DNA of 64,000 nucleotides, from NCBI GenBank assembly GCA_965201115.1, contig OZ241745.1:1302001-1366000 (forward strand). The letters are read 5' to 3'. Positions 16,781-26,061 of the stretch are shown here, piece by piece (positions within the stretch are counted from its first letter, which is position 1; the number at the start of each line of letters is the position of its first letter). The translations under genes were made by a program, and so were the position numbers. Below the pieces are notes generated by a model that was not told the DNA's origin, made no database searches, and saw only the letters and a list, made by a program, of their open reading frames with translations. The stretch is from JANQOH01 sp965201115 (GTDB taxonomy: Bacteria > Pseudomonadota > Alphaproteobacteria > UBA7887).

Positions 16781-18244
16781 ATCAGCCTGTTGACGAATGT
16801 GTGGTATATCGATTCGATAGCGTTGTCGGTTTGTGGGGGGCATTCGATGTCGATGGGTTGCCAAGGGCCTGGTCAGGACGCGCTGATTGTTTCGTGGCGT
16901 GAGTTGCCGCGTTCGCCGGGGCATGTGTTTTACGATCGGCTGCGGCGTGTTTTGGCGGATGCGGGTTTCGGCGCCTTCGTGGAGTCGGTGTGCGCGCCGT
17001 TCCATGGGTCGCGTGGGGCGCGCTCGATACCGCCGGGGCGGTATTTCCGTATGCATATGGTTGGGTATTTCGAGGGCGTCGATTCGGAGCGCGGGCTTGA
17101 ATGGCGGTGTTCGGACTCGCTGTCATTGCGCGCATTTCTGCGTCTTGAGGCGACGCAGCGTGTTCCCGACCATTCCGTGGCTTTCGAAGACGCGGGGCCG
17201 GTTGCCGGGCGAGGTTCACGAGCGGGTTTTCGAGTGGGTTTTGGCTCGGGTTGCGGCGCGCGGTCCGGTTCGCGGCGCGCGGATTGGCGTGGACGCCTCG
17301 ACGATGGAGGCGAACGCGGCGTTGCGTTCGATCCGGCGGCGCGCGGACAGGGCGAGTTACCGCGAGATGCTAGCGCGGCTGGCGCGGGCGAGCGGGATCG
17401 AGACGCCGGGCATGGCGGACCTTGTTCGGTTCGACCGGCAGCGCAAGGGCAAGAAGCGCCTGCCGAACAAGGAGTGGGTTTCAGCGACCGATCCGGATGC
17501 ACGGATAGCGAAGATGAAGGACGGTCGGACGCGCCTGGCTTACAAGCCGGAACACGCGGTCGATCTTGGCGCCGGGGCGGCGGTGGCGGTCGAGGTCCAT
17601 GCGGCGGATGCGAGCGATACGGAAACCTTGCCCGAAACGCTGGAGCGGGCCGCGGCGAACATGGCGGCGGCGGGGGCGGCTCCGACGCCGGACGCGCCGG
17701 CCGAATGTGTGGCGGACAAGGGCTACCATTCGCGCGACATTCCGAAGTGTATGGCGGGCGGCCCGTGGACGGCGCGGATCGCCGAACCGCACCGCAAGGA
17801 CAAGGCGCGCTGGCGCGGCGACGCCGAGGCGCGCCGTGCGGTCTGCAACAACCGTGCGCGGTTGCGTTCCGCGGTCGGTCGGCAGGCGATGCGCAAGCGC
17901 GGCGAGGTTGTCGAACGGTCGTTCGCCCACAATCTCGACCGGGGCGGAATGCGGCGTGTGTGGCTGCGTGGGCGCGAGAATATCCGCAAGCGCTACCTGA
18001 TCCATGTCGCCTCGCACAATCTCGGGCTCGTCCTGCGCCATCTCATCGGCGCGGGGACGCCGAGAGAGGCCGCGGCCTGCAAGCAGGCGTGGCTTTTGCT
18101 CCTTTCGCGCGACGAATGCGCCATCGTCGCGCTTCCCACCGACCGATTCGCCCCCATCGTCCTCTGGCTACGCATCTACACAACCGCATGACGCCGTATC
18201 GACAAAAAACCCGAAAACCAAACCGCATTCATCAACACGCTGAT
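16781..18244 (+). mobile_element. IS5/IS1182-like insertion sequence with imperfect terminal inverted repeats
   Basis: The ends match as inverted repeats: left 16781-16799 (atcagcctgttgacgaatg) against the reverse complement of right 18226-18244, with 17 of 19 bases identical. Between them lies one DDE-transposase gene that carries a frameshift. Flanking bases do not show a clear target duplication (left ...ggct, right aaac...), so the exact outer edge may be one base off. The element sits between the methyltransferase-HNH gene and the MmeI-like gene and does not appear to break either one. Confidence 0.7.
16847..18191 (+). pseudogene. IS5/IS1182-type DDE transposase, frameshifted near codon 111
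   Basis: The start ATG 16847 follows a GGGGGG ribosome site. The first frame codes for DALIVSWRELPRSPGHVFYD and PPGRYFRMHMVGYFEG up to RVPDHSV, ending near 17177. The homologous continuation, LSKTRGRLPGEVHERVFEW, is in another frame that runs to TGA 18191. The junction reads gtg-g-ctttcg (17177-17183), so one extra G explains the break. Downstream are the DDE-type strings IGVDASTMEANAALRSI, NKEWVSATDPDARIAKMKDG, YKPEHAVDLGAG and CVADKGYHSRD. The site is not a typical slippery sequence, so loss of function (or a sequencing error) is more likely than programmed frameshifting. Confidence 0.8.
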
Positions 18245-18283
18245 AAACATACCCAACAATGACCAAGCGGTATAACCGAACGC

Positions 18284-21049
18284 TTACCTCGCGGTTACGG
18301 GCGCCGCCGCTTTCTCGTACAGCGCGAACAAGTGCTCGGCGCGTTCGCGTTCGCTTGCGAAGCCTCCGGGGCGGTAAAGGCGGTCCACGGCGCGGTCGAG
18401 GGCGCGATGGGCCTTGCGCAGGCCCGAGGGCATGAGGTCCGGGTCGTACAAATCCGCGATCGTCGAATCCGGATGGGCCGCGCGCGCGGCCAGCACGGCG
18501 CCGGCGCGCGGGGCGAGGCTTTCCAACGTAGTCCCGGAAACCGGCGGTATCGGGAAGGTGTTGTACACGAGCCCGCCGGAGTAACGGCAACCGGTTCCCA
18601 ACCGACCGCCGACATACCGTAACCACGCCGTATGCATCGCGGAAGAGAGCAGGGCGAACAGCGGGAGCGTGGCGTCTTCCACGACCAGGAGCTGATTGCT
18701 CGGAACGACGGGCGGCTTCAGATATCCGATGGGCAGGTACTCCCGGCGTTCGGCATTAACTTCCGGTATGACCAGAAACTCGTCGCCGGGCACAAGAGTC
18801 ACGTGAAATTCCCGGGGCCGGTCTGCAAGCGACTTCGCCAGGTTTCCTCCCTTGCCCTCCCTGTATTCTCTGACGGCGCGTATCCGGTTTCTGACAAGCG
18901 GCAGGGACCTCAACTCGGCCGGAGTCGCTTTCCACGGGAGAAGTATCCACCGCTCCATGCTATTAATGTACTCCCTCCCGCCGACGAACGGACGAACAAG
19001 CCGCGCGGCCGCCGGCTCGCTTTCCAGAATCTCCTTCCTTTCGACTCTGTCCAGAATATAGTGGCCATCGTCCACCGGTTTGGTTCCGACGCGAATCGGC
19101 GGAATATCCGCGACAGGATATCGTCGCCGTTTCACAACAAGATGCGGGTCGTTCATCTTGCTTGCATCCACAAGATATGGGCCGATCCGGCTCACGCGGG
19201 CTTCGTCGGATTCGCTCCCCGGCGATGAGTAGGCGAAAAGGCGGCGGGCGGGCGGCGCGGAGTCGCGGTCGCAGAGGCCTGCGATGACGACATGTACCTG
19301 CGCCGCGCCGCGCGCGTCGGAATCCCACCGGAAGGCCGTGTGGCCGAACACGATGTCGAGATTGTACCGATCGAACAGGGCCGGCCACAGTTGGGCGACC
19401 TGCTCGCCCTGCACGATGGAGTTCGTCGCCACGAAGCCGATCCGCGCCCTGCCGCCCTGCAAATACGCCCCGGCCTTCAGGAACCACGCGGCGACGTAGT
19501 CGAGGCGCGAACCGCCGGCGCCGAGAGACTTCAGGAGCGCGCCGGCCTGCGCCTGCTTGCGTTTGTCGCGCATGACGAAGCCGCTGAACGGCGGGTTGCC
19601 CATGACATAGTCGCACTCCCCCGGCGGCAGCACGTCGGCCCAGTCGATCTCGAGGGCGTCGGCATGCACGATATGCGGGGATTTTTCGAGCGGGATGCGC
19701 ACATATGTCTCGCCGAACTCGAGGCTCAGGCGGTTATTCATGATATGGTCCATCATCCACATGGCCGTTTCGGCGATGCGCGCGGGGAATTCGTCGATCT
19801 CGATGCCGTGGAAACGATCCACGTCGATTGCGGAGAGTATCGAGGCGATTTCGCGCTGGCCTTCGCTGCCCGCGGCTTCGCGCAGTTCGCGGAGGAGCTC
19901 GATTTCGAGCGCGCGCAGTTCGCGGTAGGCGACGATCAGAAAATTGCCGCAGCCGCAGGCGGGGTCGAGAAAGCGCAGGCGGGCGAGCCGCGCATGGAAG
20001 CGCCGCAGCCCGGAGAGGCGGCGCGGGCCGCGCCGCGCTTTCAAGCGCGCGAACTCCGACCGGAGATCGTCGAGAAACAGCGGCTCGATGACCTTCATGA
20101 TATTCTTTTCGGCGGTGTAGTGCGCGCCCTGCCTGCGGCGCTCGGCGGGCTCCATGACCGATTGGAACAGCGCGCCGAAGATCGCCGGCGAAATGGCCGA
20201 CCAGTCGAAACGGCACGCGTCGAGCAGGCGCGCCCGCATCGCAGAATCGAAATCCGCGATAGGCAGGGTTTCAGCGAAGAGGTCGCCGTTGACGTATGGA
20301 AAGCGCGCGAGGTCTTCGTCGAGGGTTTTCTGCCGTTTCCCGATCGGCGTATTCAAAACCTGAAACAGCCGCTCCAGCCACGGGCCCATGTCGCTGCCAT
20401 CTTCCCGGGTCCGATCCTCGAGGAACTGGAGGAATATGTCGCGGGGTTCGAAGATGCCGGTATCGTCCGCGAACAGGCAGAACACCGCGCGGACAAGAAA
20501 CAGTTCCAGGCGGCAGCCGGCATAACCCGACGCCTTGAGCGCGTCGTGAAGCGCGCCCATGAGGCCGGAAGCCTCGACGTTGACGGGGGCCTGTTCCCGG
20601 AACGCCCGGCGCTGCACGCCCAGGATGAATCCGAACCTTTCCACATGTCCGGGCAGTTCGGCCAACGCAAAGCTCGCGGTTTCGCGCTCGTCGCGATCGT
20701 ATAGTTCGAAGGTCCGGAAATCGCAGACGAGCCGATACCGCGGGCGGTCGCGCTCGGGCAGGGCGTCGAAATAGGCGTCCGCCTCCTCCCGCGCCGCGGC
20801 CAAATCGCGGCCGGCGCTCTTCTGCTCGACCAGCAGCACGCCCGGCCAAAACAGGTCCATGTAGCCGCGCGAATCGCCGAGTCGCCTGACATGCTCTTCG
20901 TAGCGCGCCACCGTTCGGCGGCGCACCCCGAAGATCTCGAAGAAATCGTTGTAGAAACTCTGGGTTTCGCCCTTCTCGTATCCGGCGCCCGCCCACTCGC
21001 GGGCGAACGCGGCGGCGCGGGTCCGTATCTCGTTCCACGAGAGCCTCAT
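18284..21049 (-). CDS. MmeI-like type IIL restriction-modification enzyme (nuclease + methyltransferase + TRD in one chain)
   Basis: This is a 921-residue protein from ATG 21049. The N-terminal nuclease has the exact MmeI spacing D-X9-EXK: D65 in YMDLFWPG and E75-Q-K77 in VLLVEQKSAG. A helical connector follows, then the gamma-class N6-adenine methyltransferase with DPACGCGNFL (SAM site), HGIEIDEFPARIAETAMW and the catalytic NPPFSGFV. The target-recognition part contains RLGTGCRYSGGLVYNTFPIP, whose RYS...VYNTFP signature is typical for MmeI relatives. Such enzymes methylate one strand of the site and cut about 20 bp away, so one gene is a full restriction-modification system. Length (MmeI is 919 aa) and all catalytic residues are intact. 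It sits just downstream of core gene clpA on the same strand. Confidence 0.92.
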   Translation of the reverse strand: MRLSWNEIRTRAAAFAREWAGAGYEKGETQSFYNDFFEIFGVRRRTVARYEEHVRRLGDSRGYMDLFWPGVLLVEQKSAGRDLAAAREEADAYFDALPERDRPRYRLVCDFRTFELYDRDERETASFALAELPGHVERFGFILGVQRRAFREQAPVNVEASGLMGALHDALKASGYAGCRLELFLVRAVFCLFADDTGIFEPRDIFLQFLEDRTREDGSDMGPWLERLFQVLNTPIGKRQKTLDEDLARFPYVNGDLFAETLPIADFDSAMRARLLDACRFDWSAISPAIFGALFQSVMEPAERRRQGAHYTAEKNIMKVIEPLFLDDLRSEFARLKARRGPRRLSGLRRFHARLARLRFLDPACGCGNFLIVAYRELRALEIELLRELREAAGSEGQREIASILSAIDVDRFHGIEIDEFPARIAETAMWMMDHIMNNRLSLEFGETYVRIPLEKSPHIVHADALEIDWADVLPPGECDYVMGNPPFSGFVMRDKRKQAQAGALLKSLGAGGSRLDYVAAWFLKAGAYLQGGRARIGFVATNSIVQGEQVAQLWPALFDRYNLDIVFGHTAFRWDSDARGAAQVHVVIAGLCDRDSAPPARRLFAYSSPGSESDEARVSRIGPYLVDASKMNDPHLVVKRRRYPVADIPPIRVGTKPVDDGHYILDRVERKEILESEPAAARLVRPFVGGREYINSMERWILLPWKATPAELRSLPLVRNRIRAVREYREGKGGNLAKSLADRPREFHVTLVPGDEFLVIPEVNAERREYLPIGYLKPPVVPSNQLLVVEDATLPLFALLSSAMHTAWLRYVGGRLGTGCRYSGGLVYNTFPIPPVSGTTLESLAPRAGAVLAARAAHPDSTIADLYDPDLMPSGLRKAHRALDRAVDRLYRPGGFASERERAEHLFALYEKAAAPVTAR

Positions 21050-21116
21050 GCCGCGCGGCCCCGCCGTTCGGCGCGCCGGCGGGCCGGAAAGGAGCCGCGA
21101 CCGCCGGCTCCGCCCA

Positions 21117-23447
21117 TCAGGTAACGCGTTCGGGGATCTTGCGTTCGCCGCCGCCGCCGCCGGGATCGCCGGGGGCGGCGGGTTCGGGCGGAGGCAGGGG
21201 GGTTATGTCGAACGCGGCCTTGCCATCGCGGATGCGCACCTTTACGTGCCCGCCGTTCGTCAGTTCGCCGAACAACAGGGCGTCGGCGAGAGGCTTCTTG
21301 ACGTGCTCCTGTATGACGCGCGCCAGCGGGCGGGCGCCGTAGAGCTTGTCGTAGCCCTTTTCCGCCAGCCACGCGCGCGCGGCGTCGGTGAGCTCGATGG
21401 TGACGTTGCGGTCGGCCAGCTGGCCCTCGAGCTGCGCGACGAACTTGTCCACGACGCGATGCACGACTTCCGGCGGCAGGTTGGAAAACCCGATCACCGC
21501 GTCGAGGCGGTTGCGGAATTCGGGCGAGAACATGCGCTCGATGGCCTCCTTGTCGTCGCCGATGCGCGCCTCGCGCCCGAAGCCGATCGCGGGCCTGGCC
21601 AGCTCCGCCGCGCCCGCATTGGTGGTCATGATCAGGATCGCGTTGCGGAAGCTCACGGTCTTGCCGTTGTGGTCGGTGAGTTTCCCGTGGTCCATCACCT
21701 GCAGGAGTATGTTGAAGAGGTCGGGGTGCGCCTTTTCGATTTCGTCGAGCAGCAACACCGCGTGCGGGTGCTGGTCGATGGCGTCGGTGAGCAGGCCGCC
21801 CTGGTCGAACCCGACATAGCCTGGCGGCGCGCCGATAAGCCGCGATACGGTGTGGCGTTCCATGTATTCCGACATGTCGAAGCGGATGAGTTCGACGCCC
21901 ATGACGAGCGCAAGCTGGCGCGCGGCCTCGGTCTTGCCGACGCCCGTCGGGCCGGAAAACAGATAGCTGCCGATGGGTTTTTCGGGTTCGCGCAGGCCGG
22001 CGCGCGCGAGCTTGATGGCGTTGGCGAGCGCCCCGATGGCCGAATCCTGGCCGAACACGACCGTCTTGAGGTTGGCGGTGAGCGACGAGAGCATTTCCTT
22101 GTCGTCGCGGCTTACGCTTTTCGGCGGGATGCGGGCGATTTTCGCGACGATGCGTTCGATTTCGTCTTCCTCGATGATGTTCTTGCGCGCATCTTCCGCC
22201 AGCAGCGCCTGCGCGGCGCCGACTTCGTCGATGACGTCGATCGCCTTGTCGGGGAGTTTGCGGTCGCCGATATAGCGCGCCGAGAGCTCGACCGCCGAGC
22301 GCAGCGCCTTGCCCGTATATTCCACGCGGTGGTAGGATTCGTAGCAGGTCTTGAGGCCTTCGAGGATTTTTACCGCGTCGTCGATCGAGGGCTCCTCCAC
22401 GTCGATCTTCTGGAACCTCCGCACCAGCGCGCGGTCCTTCTCGAAATAGTTGCGGTATTCCTTGTAGGTCGTGGAGCCGATACAGCGCAGCGCGCCGCTC
22501 TGCAGGGCGGGCTTGAGAAGGTTGGAGGCGTCCATCGCGCCGCCCGACGTAGCGCCGGCGCCGATCACGGTATGGATTTCGTCGATGAACAGGATGGCGC
22601 CGTCGTGGCGCTCGATATCGGCGAGAACGGCCTTGACGCGCTCTTCGAAATCGCCGCGGTAGCGCGTGCCTGCCAGGAGCGTTCCCATGTCGAGCGCGAA
22701 GATGGTCGCGCCGTTCAGCACTTCGGGCACTTGCCCGTCGACGATGCGCCTGGCCAGGCCCTCGGCGATGGCGGTCTTGCCGACCCCCGGGTCGCCGACG
22801 AACAGCGGATTGTTCTTGGTGCGCCGGCACAGTATCTGCACGGTGCGCTCCACCTCCGGCTCGCGTCCGATCAGCGGATCGATGCGGCCGTCGCGCGCCT
22901 TGCGGTTGAGATCGACGCAATAGGCCTCAAGGGCGGCGCCTTCCCGTTCGACGGCGGGCTCCTCGCCGTCTTCCTCGGCGCCGGCGGGCCGCCGCGTTTC
23001 CGACATCCCCGGCGCCTTGGCGACCCCGTGGCTAATGTAGCTCACCGCGTCGAGGCGGGTCATTTTCTGCTGCTGCATGAAATAGACCGCGTGGGATTCG
23101 CGTTCGGAGAACATGGCCACAAGCACGTTGGCGCCCGTCGCCTCCTCGCGCCCCGACATCTGCACGTGATGCACGGCGCGCTGGACGACGCGCTGGAACC
23201 CCGCCGTGGGTTGCGCCCTCGAGTTCTCAGGCGCCACCGCCAGGTGGGCCATTTCCTCGTCGATGAAAGCCGTCACCGCGCCTTGCAGCGCGTCGATATC
23301 GACGCCGCAGGCGCGCAGCACGGCGATCGAATTCTCGTCTTCGGTGAGCGCCAGCAGCAGATGTTCGAGCGTCGCGAACTCGTGGCGGCGTTCGTGCGCA
23401 TGCGCGAGCGCGCGGTGGAGCGTTTCCTCGAGCGTCTTCGACAGCAT
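21117..23447 (-). CDS. clpA: ATP-dependent Clp protease ATP-binding subunit ClpA
   Basis: This is 776 residues from ATG 23447 (MLSKTLEETLHRALAHAHER); the longer frame upstream is out of family. It has the N-terminal Clp-N repeat (about 1-145), the first AAA+ module with GDPGVGKTAIAEGLA and FIDEIHTVIGAG, and the second with GPTGVGKTEAARQLA and LLLDEIEKAHPD. ClpA unfolds substrates and feeds them to ClpP. The gene lies directly downstream of clpS, which delivers N-degron substrates, as in most proteobacteria. No frameshift or missing motif is seen. The protein end GERKIPERVT is proline and glycine-rich like other alphaproteobacterial ClpA tails. Confidence 0.97.
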   Translation of the reverse strand: MLSKTLEETLHRALAHAHERRHEFATLEHLLLALTEDENSIAVLRACGVDIDALQGAVTAFIDEEMAHLAVAPENSRAQPTAGFQRVVQRAVHHVQMSGREEATGANVLVAMFSERESHAVYFMQQQKMTRLDAVSYISHGVAKAPGMSETRRPAGAEEDGEEPAVEREGAALEAYCVDLNRKARDGRIDPLIGREPEVERTVQILCRRTKNNPLFVGDPGVGKTAIAEGLARRIVDGQVPEVLNGATIFALDMGTLLAGTRYRGDFEERVKAVLADIERHDGAILFIDEIHTVIGAGATSGGAMDASNLLKPALQSGALRCIGSTTYKEYRNYFEKDRALVRRFQKIDVEEPSIDDAVKILEGLKTCYESYHRVEYTGKALRSAVELSARYIGDRKLPDKAIDVIDEVGAAQALLAEDARKNIIEEDEIERIVAKIARIPPKSVSRDDKEMLSSLTANLKTVVFGQDSAIGALANAIKLARAGLREPEKPIGSYLFSGPTGVGKTEAARQLALVMGVELIRFDMSEYMERHTVSRLIGAPPGYVGFDQGGLLTDAIDQHPHAVLLLDEIEKAHPDLFNILLQVMDHGKLTDHNGKTVSFRNAILIMTTNAGAAELARPAIGFGREARIGDDKEAIERMFSPEFRNRLDAVIGFSNLPPEVVHRVVDKFVAQLEGQLADRNVTIELTDAARAWLAEKGYDKLYGARPLARVIQEHVKKPLADALLFGELTNGGHVKVRIRDGKAAFDITPLPPPEPAAPGDPGGGGGERKIPERVT

Positions 23448-23487
23448 GGGGCAAGACCTTCCGGCAGGCGGGGCGGGGGAGCGGGAG

Positions 23488-23868
23488 TCAGTCCTTCTCG
23501 ATGGCGCATTGCAGCGGATGCTCGTTCCGCCGCGCGAAATCCATGACCTGCGCCGCCTTGCTCTCCGCCACTTCGTATGAATATACGCCGCAGATGCCGA
23601 CGCCGCGCTGGTGGACATGCAGCATGATTCGCCGCGCTTCCTCATGCGGCTTGCGGAAAAAGCGTTCGAGCACATACACGACGAACTCCATCGGCGTGTA
23701 GTCGTCGTTGAGCATGAGCACCTTGTACATCGACGGCTTTTTCGTTTTCGGGCGGCTGCGCGCGATAACGCCGGTTTCCGGCGCGCCGACGCCGCGCCGG
23801 GGGCCGCCGCCTCCGCCGCCGCGCGGCCGCGCCCGGCGCGGGCCGCCGCTGCATTCCGTCGCCGTCAT
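23488..23868 (-). CDS. clpS: ClpS, ATP-dependent Clp protease adaptor
   Basis: This 126-residue protein has a glycine/arginine-rich N-terminal extension (about 40 residues) and then the ClpS core: YKVLMLNDDYTPMEFVVYVL, HEEARRIMLHVHQRG and the ending CAIEKD. The NDD motif and the histidine of LHVH line the pocket that holds the N-terminal residue of N-degron substrates. ClpS docks on the ClpA N-domain and shifts its specificity. The stop lies 40 bp before clpA. The first ATG (23868) is used; an internal ATG near the core (SMYKVLM) is possible, and the flexible N-terminal tail needed for substrate transfer supports the longer form. Confidence 0.95.
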   Translation of the reverse strand: MTATECSGGPRRARPRGGGGGGPRRGVGAPETGVIARSRPKTKKPSMYKVLMLNDDYTPMEFVVYVLERFFRKPHEEARRIMLHVHQRGVGICGVYSYEVAESKAAQVMDFARRNEHPLQCAIEKD

Positions 23869-23968
23869 GGCGCTGTCCTCCCCGGCCGGTTGCCGCCGCG
23901 CCCGTTCGCGTCGTCCGCGGGTTCGCGCCCCGCTGCGCGCATTATAGCGTCATGCGGCGGGCGTACGC

Positions 23969-23999
23969 AAAACGGCCCGGCGCGCCTGGCGCCGGGCCG
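23969..23999 (-). terminator. Rho-independent terminator of the phasin gene
   Basis: An 11-bp GC-rich stem (23973-23983 with 23989-23999, five-base loop) is followed on the minus strand by a TTTT run (23969-23972). It lies 24 bp after the phasin stop and about 100 bp before clpS, so it separates the two minus-strand units. Confidence 0.8.
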
Positions 24000-24022
24000 C
24001 CTCGGGAGGATCGTTGCGGCGG

Positions 24023-24583
24023 TCAGGCGGCGGGCCGGCCCCACCCCTCGACCGCTTCGTTCATGCGTTCGGCGATCGGCGCCGCGGCGGCGGCGGCGGT
24101 CTTGAGCGCGAGTTCCGACATGACGCGGCTTTCCGTGAGCCACGTCTCGGCCATGCTCCGCGCGGCGCCCGCCTGGAGCTCGGCCAGCTCGGCCATGTCC
24201 TTGCATCCCAGCGCCTTTTCCGACGCGGAAACGCCGCTTTCGACGGTCGTCGCGACGCAGCCGACCATCTTGCCGGCGATCTCGCCCCAGCCTTCGGCGG
24301 CGATCCTGCCGCCGGCGAGCCACGCGGCCATCGTCTTCCTGCCGGCGTCGCCGGCGCCATCCAGATTCTCGAATGCCTTCATCGTCGTCTCCATGCGTTC
24401 CTTGTTGAGTGCGACGAACGCGCCGTAGTTTTCCGACAGCGCGTCGGCGCTCGTTCGATACAGCGCGTCGAACGTCTCGCGGCCCGCGGCCGCGGCGTTC
24501 GCCGCGCCGGCCTTTCCGGCGCCCGCGGACGCGCGTTCGGCCCTGGTCTTGCCCCTCGCCGGGGCGGCGGTGGGTTCGGTCAT
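24023..24583 (-). CDS. Phasin-family polyhydroxyalkanoate granule-associated protein
   Basis: This 186-residue, alanine-rich and helical protein starts at ATG 24583 behind a GGAGACG site. The central part, KDMAELAELQAGAARSMAET, is the typical phasin helix (K-D-x-x-E-L-x-x-L-Q). The N-terminal 35 residues are low-complexity (alanine, glycine, lysine). Phasins coat polyhydroxybutyrate granules and control their size, so the organism probably stores PHA. The gene stands alone with its own terminator. A 9-bp inverted repeat upstream (24708-24738) may be the binding site of a PHA-responsive repressor. No PHA synthase gene is in the window. Confidence 0.88.
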   Translation of the reverse strand: MTEPTAAPARGKTRAERASAGAGKAGAANAAAAGRETFDALYRTSADALSENYGAFVALNKERMETTMKAFENLDGAGDAGRKTMAAWLAGGRIAAEGWGEIAGKMVGCVATTVESGVSASEKALGCKDMAELAELQAGAARSMAETWLTESRVMSELALKTAAAAAAPIAERMNEAVEGWGRPAA

Positions 24584-24707
24584 GTGCGTCTCCGTTCTCC
24601 GGCGCCGTTCGTCCGGGGGCGCCGCGCGCCGCCGGCCGGGGCCGTCGTTGTGCAGTGCAGCATGACCGTAAAGTGGGGGCGGAAAGGCGCGGCGTCAAGG
24701 GAAATTT

Positions 24708-24738
24708 GTGCGGCGCAACAATTTTTGCGGCGCCGCAC
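24708..24738. promoter_or_regulatory. Inverted repeat upstream of the phasin gene (possible PhaR-type operator)
   Basis: A perfect 9-bp inverted repeat, GTGCGGCGC (24708-24716) and GCGCCGCAC (24730-24738), is separated by 13 AT-richer bases. It lies about 125 bp upstream of the phasin start. The TGC/GCA-rich character fits what is known of PhaR binding sites near phasin genes, but this is inference. It also lies about 140 bp upstream of the divergent carboxypeptidase gene and could serve either. Confidence 0.35.
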
Positions 24739-24802
24739 AGAACGCGCTTCGCCGCGCGCCGCCCGGTATGCGACAAAAAAATCAAGAAAAGCGCGTTGCG
24801 CA

Positions 24803-24830
24803 TTGTTTTATCGGCGAATCGTGCTATTGT
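24803..24830 (+). promoter_or_regulatory. Candidate sigma-70 promoter of the D,D-carboxypeptidase gene
   Basis: TTGTTT (24803-24808) and TATTGT (24825-24830) are separated by 16 bp, in an AT-rich pocket of otherwise GC-rich DNA. The start codon follows 50 bp downstream, with GGGAGG as the ribosome site. Confidence 0.45.
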
Positions 24831-24880
24831 GGCCGGCACGGAATCCGTCTCGACCCCGCGCGGGAGGCGCACGACAACCG

Positions 24881-26053
24881 ATGCCTGAGACACGTTTTCG
24901 CCGCCGGACCGGCCGCTTGGCCCTTGCGGCGGCCGCGGCGGCCGCGCTCGCGGCGTGGTCGGCCGCGCCGCGCGCGGCAGTCGCGGGATACGCCGCCTAT
25001 GTCGTGGACGCCGCCACCGGGGCGGTGCTGCACCGCGAAAACGCGGATACGCTCAACTACCCCGCTTCGCTCGCCAAGATGATGACGCTGTATCTTGTTT
25101 TCGAATCGCTCGATCACGGGGTGGTTTCGCTGGATACGGCGTTGCCGGTGTCGCGCCGCGCGGCGGGGCGCCCGCCGTCGCGCATCGGCCTGCGCGCCGG
25201 CGGCAGGATCGAGCTGCGCGATGCGATTCGCACGCTCGCGGTCAAGTCGGCCAACGACGTCGCCACGGTCATCGCCGAGTATTTTTCCGGCAGCGAGGCG
25301 GAGTTCGCGCGGCTGATGACGGCGCGCGCCCGCGCGCTCGGCATGGCGAACACAACCTTCCGCAACGCTTCCGGCCTGCCGGATCGGCAACAACGCACCA
25401 CCGCGCGCGACATCGCCACGCTGGCGCTCGCGCTGTACGGGCGCTTTCCGCACCATACGCACTTCTTCTCCACGCGCAGCGTCCGGTGGAACGGCCGGAG
25501 CTACCGCAACACAAACCGCCTGCTCGGCGTCTATCCCGGCATGAACGGCATCAAGACCGGTTACATCCGCGCGTCCGGCTACAATCTCGCGGCGTCGGTG
25601 GAGCGCGACGGCCTGCATGTCGTCGCCGTGGTAATGGGCGGCAAGAGTTCGAAAGCGCGCAACGCCCGCATGCGCCAGCTGCTCGACCGCGCGCTGGCCG
25701 GCGCCGCGGAGATCGGGGAGTTCGCGGCGGCGCCGCCGATCCCGCGTGCGCGGCCGGGTTCGCAGCCGATTCGCGCCGCCGCCGCGCCGGCGCCGGTCCT
25801 GCACGGCGGGTGGTCGATCCAGGTGGGCGCGTATTCGCGGCTCGACGCGGCGGAACAGGCGCTGGACCTGGCCCAGTTCGCGGCGCCGAGCCTGCACGGC
25901 AACGGCGAGCGGCGAATCGTGCGCATAGACGGCCGCCGGGCGCTCTACCGCGCGCTGCGCGTCGGCATGACCGAAAGCGCGGCGCGGCGGGCATGCGGCG
26001 AAATGGCGCGCCACGAACTGCCCTGCATCGTCGCCGCCGCGCCGGCGTTCTAG
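24881..26053 (+). CDS. D-alanyl-D-alanine carboxypeptidase (S11 family) with C-terminal SPOR domain
   Basis: This is 390 residues from ATG 24881 (GGGAGG upstream). The N-terminus is basic then alanine-rich hydrophobic (about 10-34), a signal peptide or anchor. All three penicillin-binding motifs are present: SLAK (S63, K66), SAN (123-125) and KTG (225-227). This is a low-molecular-weight PBP that trims the terminal D-alanine of peptidoglycan stem peptides. The last 80 residues (GGWSIQVGAYSRLDAAEQAL) form a SPOR domain, which binds denuded glycans at the division site and so would place the enzyme at the septum. The same combination is common in alphaproteobacteria. The frame is open far upstream, but the part before 24881 is antisense to the phasin gene. 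Confidence 0.95.
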   Translation: MPETRFRRRTGRLALAAAAAAALAAWSAAPRAAVAGYAAYVVDAATGAVLHRENADTLNYPASLAKMMTLYLVFESLDHGVVSLDTALPVSRRAAGRPPSRIGLRAGGRIELRDAIRTLAVKSANDVATVIAEYFSGSEAEFARLMTARARALGMANTTFRNASGLPDRQQRTTARDIATLALALYGRFPHHTHFFSTRSVRWNGRSYRNTNRLLGVYPGMNGIKTGYIRASGYNLAASVERDGLHVVAVVMGGKSSKARNARMRQLLDRALAGAAEIGEFAAAPPIPRARPGSQPIRAAAAPAPVLHGGWSIQVGAYSRLDAAEQALDLAQFAAPSLHGNGERRIVRIDGRRALYRALRVGMTESAARRACGEMARHELPCIVAAAPAF

Positions 26054-26061
26054 GCCGCGCC

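Noticed and set aside
21048..23546. An 832-codon + strand frame
   Set aside because: Exact antisense of clpA, which has complete and ordered Clp motifs.
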